A stretch of DNA of 64,000 bases, taken from NCBI GenBank assembly GCA_020845705.1, contig JADLFH010000020.1, forward strand, positions 1 through 64,000, given 5' to 3'. Origin of the DNA: Microthrixaceae bacterium (GTDB taxonomy: Bacteria > Actinomycetota > Acidimicrobiia > Acidimicrobiales > Microtrichaceae). Made by a program: the position numbers and the translations under genes. Positions 60,119 through 64,000 of this stretch are shown piece by piece. The stretch's first letter is position 1. Each line of letters starts with the position of its first letter. The notes below the pieces were generated by a model. That model made no database searches. It was not told where the DNA came from and saw nothing but the letters and a program-made list of their open reading frames with translations.

Positions 60119-60568
60119 ATGGTGGACGAGCTGGTCTGCTCGCGATGCGGTACCGGGAATCCGGTGGACGCGAACTTCTGCACCACGTGCGGCGCCTCCC
60201 TTCCCCAGGACGGCGAGCACACCGAGACGCTGTTGGTGGCGAGTCCGCCCGACGGCGACATCCCGATGATCGTGGTGGTTAGAGGGCAGAACGCCGGGTC
60301 CCGCTACGCCCTTTCCACGGCAGTCACGACGATCGGTCGTCATCCCGACAGCGACGTGCTGCTCGACGACGTAACCGTGTCGCGGCGACACGCCGAGGTC
60401 CGGCGCACGGCCGGCGGTGGCCTGGAGCTTGTCGATGTGGGTTCGCTCAACGGGTCCTACGTGAACGGTGAGCGGGTTGAACGTGCTGAGCTCGCCGAGG
60501 CCGATCTTCTCCAGGTGGGGAAGTTCCGGCTCGTCGTGGTGGTCGGGAGCAGTGGTGCCGGCGATTGA
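60119..60568 (+). CDS. garA: FHA-domain signalling protein (GarA-like) with N-terminal zinc ribbon
   Basis: A 149-residue protein. Residues 7-28 are a zinc ribbon (CSRCGTGNPVDANFCTTCG). Residues 50-140 are an FHA domain: GSRYALSTAVTTIGRHPDSDVLLDDVTVSRRHAEV, followed by LVDVGSLNGSYVNGERV. The latter matches Mycobacterium GarA, the FHA regulator of 2-oxoglutarate metabolism controlled by Ser/Thr kinases. The N-terminal phospho-Thr segment of GarA (ETTSVFR) is not obvious; the nearest is TETLLVAS after the ribbon. It starts three bases after gcvH and overlaps the ftsR start. Confidence 0.88.
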   Translation: MVDELVCSRCGTGNPVDANFCTTCGASLPQDGEHTETLLVASPPDGDIPMIVVVRGQNAGSRYALSTAVTTIGRHPDSDVLLDDVTVSRRHAEVRRTAGGGLELVDVGSLNGSYVNGERVERAELAEADLLQVGKFRLVVVVGSSGAGD

Positions 60569-61583
60569 CGGTCCCTCGCATCTGGCCATCGGCGAGGTGC
60601 TGACCTTGCTGAAACTCGACTTTCCGGACGTGACGATCTCCAAGATCCGCTTTCTGGAGAGCCAGGGCTTGATCGACCCGGAGCGCACGGCATCGGGGTA
60701 CCGCAAGTTCTACGAGGACGACATCCGACGCCTTCAGTGGGTTCTGCGTCAGCAGAAGGAGCGGTACATGCCGCTGAAGGTCATCAAGGCGAAGCTTGAC
60801 GCGGGCGAGGACCACAGCGACGGACTGCAACCCACCCTCTTCGGAGACGCCGAACCCCCTCCACCGCTCGTCGGATCCGGCGCAACGGAATCGGCCGGCG
60901 TGGGACGGGCCGAGGGTGCAACGGGTGCAACGGGTGCAACGGGTGCAACGGTCGACACCCCCCACGATGTCGCCACCTCCGATGTCGTCACCGGGGCCGA
61001 GCCGCGGGAGGTGCCCGAGGTTGGGTCGTCCGAGGTGCCCACTCGCCATCCGGCCGCGGCCAGAGTCGCCCCGCGGTCGCCGGATCGGCCCTCGGGGTCG
61101 GACTCGGCTGCATGGTTGGCGGCGCTTCAGGAGGGCCCGAATCGCCCGCCGACCCCGCGTCGGGTCGAGTCGCTCATGGACCTCGCCGGGGATTCCTCCG
61201 GCGACACGTTCTCCGAGGCCGAGGTGGCCGAGGCGGCGAAGTTGCCCTCCGAGCTGTTGGCCGCGCTTGTCGACTTCGGGCTCGTGGGCTCACGGGTGGT
61301 TGGAGGGGAACGCCGTTTCGATTCAGCGGCCGTGGAGGTGGCCCGAGCTGCGGCGGTGTTCATCGACAAGGGGATAGAGGTCCGCCACCTCCGCGGCTAC
61401 AAGTTGGCGGCCGAGCGCGAGGTGGCCCTCTTCGAGCAGCTCACGCTGCCCCTCCTGCGGCTGAGGAACCCCGCGTCACGTCAGCAGGCGGCAAATGAAC
61501 TGGCGTCGTTGACCGAGGCCGGTGCGGCGCTTCGGATCGCCCTGTTGCGCCAGGCGCTCGGCCCCCTCGTCAAGCCACGCTGA
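60555..61583 (+). CDS. ftsR: MerR-family regulator FtsR-like
   Basis: A 342-residue regulator. The N-terminal MerR-type winged helix is HLAIGEVLTLLKLDFPDVTISKIRFLESQGLIDPERTASGYRKFYEDDIRRLQWVLRQQKERYMPLKVIKAKL. The ISKIRFLESQGL core matches FtsR of Corynebacterium and Rv1828. The middle (residues 90-180) is a low-complexity linker with a 9-bp repeat. The C-terminal part (LPSELLAALVDFGLVGSRVVGGERRFDSAAVEVARAAAVFIDKGIEVRHLRGYKLAAE) resembles a second helix-turn-helix-like unit seen in these proteins. GTG 60555 (or GTG 60552) overlaps the garA stop, so it is coupled. FtsR activates ftsZ in Corynebacterium; the same role here is inferred. Confidence 0.88.
   Translation: MPAIDGPSHLAIGEVLTLLKLDFPDVTISKIRFLESQGLIDPERTASGYRKFYEDDIRRLQWVLRQQKERYMPLKVIKAKLDAGEDHSDGLQPTLFGDAEPPPPLVGSGATESAGVGRAEGATGATGATGATVDTPHDVATSDVVTGAEPREVPEVGSSEVPTRHPAAARVAPRSPDRPSGSDSAAWLAALQEGPNRPPTPRRVESLMDLAGDSSGDTFSEAEVAEAAKLPSELLAALVDFGLVGSRVVGGERRFDSAAVEVARAAAVFIDKGIEVRHLRGYKLAAEREVALFEQLTLPLLRLRNPASRQQAANELASLTEAGAALRIALLRQALGPLVKPR
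60915..60950 (+). repeat. In-frame 9-bp tandem repeat in the ftsR-like gene
   Basis: Four copies of GGTGCAACG encode a Gly-Ala-Thr repeat in the linker of the regulator. Loss or gain of copies would keep the frame. Confidence 0.9.
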
Positions 61584-61601
61584 GGTCCAGCGGGGTGGAG
61601 G

Positions 61602-61607
61602 TAGGGT
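61602..61607 (+). promoter_or_regulatory. Leaderless -10 box (TAGGGT) of the DUF151 gene
   Basis: TAGGGT ends 7 bases before GTG 61615, and so selects that start over ATG 61522. Confidence 0.65.
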
Positions 61608-61614
61608 GGGCCAC

Positions 61615-62130
61615 GTGAGTAGCGAGCCCATCGCGATGGAGTTGATCGGTGTCCGGGTCGAGTTGCCGACCAACACTCCGATCGTGTTGCTGCGCGAGAC
61701 AACGGGCGCGCGGCGGTATCTGTCCATCTTCATCGGGGCGCCGGAAGCCACCGCCATAGCTTTTGCTTTGGAGCAGGTCGACACTCCCCGACCTCTCACT
61801 CACGACCTGATGAAGAACGTGCTCGACACGCTGGGGGTGACGGTTGTGCAGGTCGTGGTAACCGAGTTGCGCGACCAGACCTACTTCGCCGAGTTGGTGC
61901 TCCAGGCGTTCGGCGAAACCCATGTGATCTCCAGTCGTCCCTCAGATGCCTTGGCGCTCGCCGTTCGTGTGGGGTGCCCCGTATTGGCGTTGCCCGAAGT
62001 CTTGGACATGGCGGGCTACCCGGAGGATCCCGAGGATGTCGATGACGACGAGAACGTGGATCCCGACGAGATGGTCGAGGAGTTCCGGCACTTCATCGAC
62101 TCGGTGAACCCCGACGACTTCGCCTCCTGA
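61615..62130 (+). CDS. Bifunctional nuclease family protein (DUF151)
   Basis: A 171-residue protein of the BFN/DUF151 family. The N-terminal MELIGVRVELPTNTPIVLLRETTGARRYLSIFIGAPEATAIAFALE and the RPLTHDLMKNVLDTLGVTVVQVVVTELRD segment are the family core, and SRPSDALALAVRVGCPV is the conserved ending. An acidic C-terminus (EDPEDVDDDENVDPDEMVEEF) follows. The Mycobacterium homologue is Rv1829, in the same position. The plant/bacterial BFN proteins have been described as nucleases, but the true role in actinobacteria is unsettled. GTG 61615 is leaderless-type. Confidence 0.9.
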   Translation: MSSEPIAMELIGVRVELPTNTPIVLLRETTGARRYLSIFIGAPEATAIAFALEQVDTPRPLTHDLMKNVLDTLGVTVVQVVVTELRDQTYFAELVLQAFGETHVISSRPSDALALAVRVGCPVLALPEVLDMAGYPEDPEDVDDDENVDPDEMVEEFRHFIDSVNPDDFAS

Positions 62131-62144
62131 ACGGGGGGCCCTCC

Positions 62145-62242
62145 TGCCTCAAAGACCTCCGATCTCTCCTGCCTCAAACTGATTCTTGAGGCACACGGGT
62201 GCGGTTTCCGGCCCCCTCCGCCTCATGAAGAGGTTTGAGGCA
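62145..62242. repeat. Array of TGCCTCAA / TTGAGGCA half-sites, array 2
   Basis: Five half-sites: TGCCTCAAA (62145-62153), TGCCTCAAA (62170-62178), TTGAGGCA (62186-62193), GCCTCA (62220-62225), TTTGAGGCA (62234-62242). They lie between the DUF151 gene and the MerR gene and match array 1 at 50.9 kb. Confidence 0.85.
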
Positions 62243-62321
62243 CAGCGGCCCGGGCGGTGCTGTGAGAGGTGCGCCAAGCCACCCCGCAATCACGCAGTGG
62301 CGCTGAGAATCGTGTGGGTCG

Positions 62322-62350
62322 TTGCCACTGGCAGGCTTGGGTCCTACGCT
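62322..62350 (+). promoter_or_regulatory. Candidate sigma-70 type promoter of the MerR gene
   Basis: TTGCCA (62322-62327), a 17-base spacer and TACGCT (62345-62350) form a good -35/-10 pair. The -35 is overlapped by the palindrome TGCCACTGGCA (62323-62333). The transcript would start near 62357, giving a leader with GGGAG before GTG 62398. Confidence 0.6.
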
Positions 62351-62397
62351 TCACCGTCGTAATTCCCCCCATGTGATCCAACACTCAGGGAGCATGC

Positions 62398-62877
62398 GTG
62401 ACCACTCAGGGCAGCGACATCGGATTCAGCGGAAAGAAGGCGGCCGAGATCGTCGGCATCTCCTACCGCCAACTCGACTACTGGGCACGAACTGATCTGA
62501 TCAGGCCATCGGTGGCGGACGCGGCCGGCAGCGGAAGCCGTCGCAGCTACAGCTACCGGGACCTCCTCGAGCTGAAGGTGGTGAAGCAGCTTCTCGACGG
62601 CGGGGTGAAGCTGGAGCAGGTCCGTGGCGCTTTCCGCTACATCCGCGATCATCTGGGCGAGGATGTCGCCTCCGCCAACATCGTGTTGAGCGGCAGCGGC
62701 ACCGTGGTGGTGAAGTCCGACGACGAACTCATCGACGCCGTCAAGCACGGCCAGGGTGTCCTCAACCTGATCCTGGCGTTGGGGCCGCTGAAGGACGAAC
62801 TGGACGCCCGGGTGGTGGAGCTTCGACGTGCCGAGGCGGATGGCCGCATCCAATCGGCTGACGCCGAGGCCATCTGA
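62398..62877 (+). CDS. MerR-family regulator (Rv1830/ResR-like)
   Basis: A 159-residue regulator. The winged helix is SGKKAAEIVGISYRQLDYWARTDLIRPS, with the wing GSRRSYSYRDLLELKVVKQLLDGGVKLEQVRGAFRYIRD. The C-terminal part (LDARVVELRRAEADGRIQSAD) forms the dimer helix. Its position after the DUF151 gene matches Rv1830, whose product (ResR/McdR) affects growth and division and whose promoter accumulates drug-tolerance mutations. GTG 62398 has GGGAG upstream. A candidate -35/-10 promoter and a palindrome precede it, suggesting autoregulation. Confidence 0.87.
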   Translation: MTTQGSDIGFSGKKAAEIVGISYRQLDYWARTDLIRPSVADAAGSGSRRSYSYRDLLELKVVKQLLDGGVKLEQVRGAFRYIRDHLGEDVASANIVLSGSGTVVVKSDDELIDAVKHGQGVLNLILALGPLKDELDARVVELRRAEADGRIQSADAEAI

Positions 62878-62887
62878 GCCGTCCTAC

Positions 62888-62893
62888 TAGGGT
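62888..62893 (+). promoter_or_regulatory. Leaderless -10 box (TAGGGT) of gcvT
   Basis: TAGGGT ends 8 bases before ATG 62902, in the 24-bp gap after the MerR gene. Confidence 0.62.
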
Positions 62894-62901
62894 CGACACC
62901 C

Positions 62902-63960
62902 ATGGTCGACCTGCGTATCTCACCGCTCGACGCGCTCCATCGCTCCCTCGGGGCGAAGATGGTGCCCTTCGGTGGGTGGGACATGCCCCTTCACTATCGG
63001 GGTGGCACGCTGGACGAACATCGGGCGTGTCGCGGAGGGGCAGTCGTCTTCGACGTGAGCCACCTTGGCACGGTCCGTGTAAGCGGGGCCGGCGCTTTCG
63101 ACGCGCTCCAGGCGACGCTCACCAACGATCTCAACAAGATCGCCCCGGGCCGGTGCCAATACACGCACCTCCTCGACGACGACGACGGCTCGGTCGCCGA
63201 CGACATCATCGTGTGGTGGCGCGACGACGAGTGCTTCGACGTCATGCCGAACGCCTCGAACACCGACCGTGTTCGGGCTGCATTCGGCGGGGGAGAGGAT
63301 GTGACCTCGACGCGGGCGGTCCTCGCGGTGCAGGGCCCGACCGCGCGTGAGCAGCTCGCCGGGGTGATGCCCGAGGCCGCCGCGGTGGGACGGTTCCGGG
63401 TCGCGACCTTCGACTTCGACGGCACCGAGTGCCTGGCGGCCGGCACCGGCTACACCGGTGAGGACGGAGTGGAGTTGGCTGTACCGGCAGACCGGGCCGC
63501 AGACGCGTGGGAGGCCATCACCTCCCGGGGTATCGAACCCGCTGGATTGGGCGCGCGTGACACCCTTCGGCTGGAAGCAGGGCTGCCGTTGCACGGCCAT
63601 GAGCTGGGTGCCGGCATCACCCCGCTGAACGCCCGACTCGAATGGGTCGTCTCCTGGACCAAGGGCGACTTCCGCGGACGTGGCGCGTTGGAGGCGCAAA
63701 AGGCGAAGGGCGTCACTCCGCTGTTGCACGGCCTGGTAGTCGAGGGCCGCAGGCCTCCACGGGAGGACCAGACCGTGACCCTCGATGGCGCAGCGGTGGG
63801 CCACATCTCCAGCGGCAACTTCTCGCCCGTGCTCGAGTGTGGCATCGCGCTGGCGTTCCTCACCCGTGAGCTTGAACCCGGTACCGAGGTGACGATCGAC
63901 ATTCGTGGCACGGCGGTGCCCGCCGAGGTCGTCACCCCGCCCTTCGTGACGAAGGCCTAG
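62902..63960 (+). CDS. gcvT: Aminomethyltransferase (glycine cleavage T protein)
   Basis: A 352-residue tetrahydrofolate-dependent enzyme, the T protein of the glycine cleavage system. Key segments are LGAKMVPFGGWDMPLHY, VFDVSHLGTVRVSG, FDALQATLTNDLNKI, GYTGEDGVELAV, ARDTLRLEAGLPLHGHEL and GHISSGNFSPVLECGIALAFL. The folate-binding and catalytic Asp region is in DVSHLG; the canonical DVSHMG has Leu here in place of Met. Length is a little shorter than the E. coli protein (364). It lies near gcvH in the same orientation but is transcribed from its own TAGGGT box. The last 40 bases of the window after its stop hold nothing recognisable. Confidence 0.95.
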   Translation: MVDLRISPLDALHRSLGAKMVPFGGWDMPLHYRGGTLDEHRACRGGAVVFDVSHLGTVRVSGAGAFDALQATLTNDLNKIAPGRCQYTHLLDDDDGSVADDIIVWWRDDECFDVMPNASNTDRVRAAFGGGEDVTSTRAVLAVQGPTAREQLAGVMPEAAAVGRFRVATFDFDGTECLAAGTGYTGEDGVELAVPADRAADAWEAITSRGIEPAGLGARDTLRLEAGLPLHGHELGAGITPLNARLEWVVSWTKGDFRGRGALEAQKAKGVTPLLHGLVVEGRRPPREDQTVTLDGAAVGHISSGNFSPVLECGIALAFLTRELEPGTEVTIDIRGTAVPAEVVTPPFVTKA

Positions 63961-64000
63961 ATCCCGAACTGGGCGCGAATCCCAACCGATTCGGGCGTGC

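Overview
This window looks like a chromosomal stretch of a high-GC Actinomycetota, most likely class Acidimicrobiia. Three things suggest this. The block at 54.5-64 kb (pgsA, gcvH, FHA/garA, ftsR, DUF151 nuclease, MerR, gcvT) has the same order as the Mycobacterium Rv1826-Rv1830 neighbourhood. RecBCD is encoded rather than only AdnAB. Many genes have a TAnnnT box 6-9 nt before an ATG or GTG, as in actinobacterial leaderless transcription. The taxon is inferred, not proven. I see no prophage, insertion sequence or CRISPR array.

Layout. 0-4.8 kb: the start of a DUF222/13E12-type protein, a GH27 alpha-galactosidase relic with its catalytic middle deleted, a secreted metzincin-like protease, a transglutaminase-like protein and a CapA-like lipoprotein. 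4.9-8.4 kb: a minus-strand lipid block of two patatin paralogs (about 80% identical) flanking a WS/DGAT acyltransferase and a cupin. 8.5-13.5 kb: a GH4 glycosidase, a beta-propeller lipoprotein, a Gmad2 protein and a CBS protein. 13.7-21.4 kb: a second GH27 scrap, a second WS/DGAT, an SDR, a double-hotdog thioesterase, ThpR, a DUF3089 lipoprotein, a site-2 protease and a threonine aldolase. 21.5-34.1 kb: a DNA double-strand-break operon, recC-recB-recD followed by an SbcD/SbcC-like pair. 34.0-38.9 kb: EngB, a decayed thiolase fragment, a SWIM protein and an Snf2 helicase.

39-43.2 kb holds a tightly coupled minus-strand operon: Alg14-like and Alg13-like glycosyltransferase halves, a radical SAM/SPASM enzyme and a SAM methyltransferase, joined by ATGA/GTGA overlaps. 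A DegT aminotransferase is divergent from it. This is the best candidate here for an undescribed pathway, probably making or modifying a glycoconjugate. 43-54 kb: PlsC-like acyltransferase, HELGH protein, a PolB-type exonuclease, HIT protein, MetRS, tRNA-Pro(GGG), two glycosyltransferases, an SRAP protein and a second HIT protein. 54.5-64 kb: PgsA, a subtilase, a mannose-1-phosphate guanylyltransferase/PMM-like protein, and the gcv/garA/ftsR/MerR block.

Non-coding structure is richer than usual. There are two copies of a 60-bp palindromic element (GAACTTGCGTAC arms) at 46.6 and 51.0 kb, and two arrays of TGCCTCAA/TTGAGGCA half-sites at 50.9 and 62.2 kb. A 13-bp x4 tandem repeat, an operator-like palindrome before the secreted protease, and about 19 leaderless-type promoters are also visible. 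The promoters were used to revise several start codons (for example 3711, 20390, 38920, 46425 and 61615). Three gene relics in intergenic gaps indicate ongoing gene decay.
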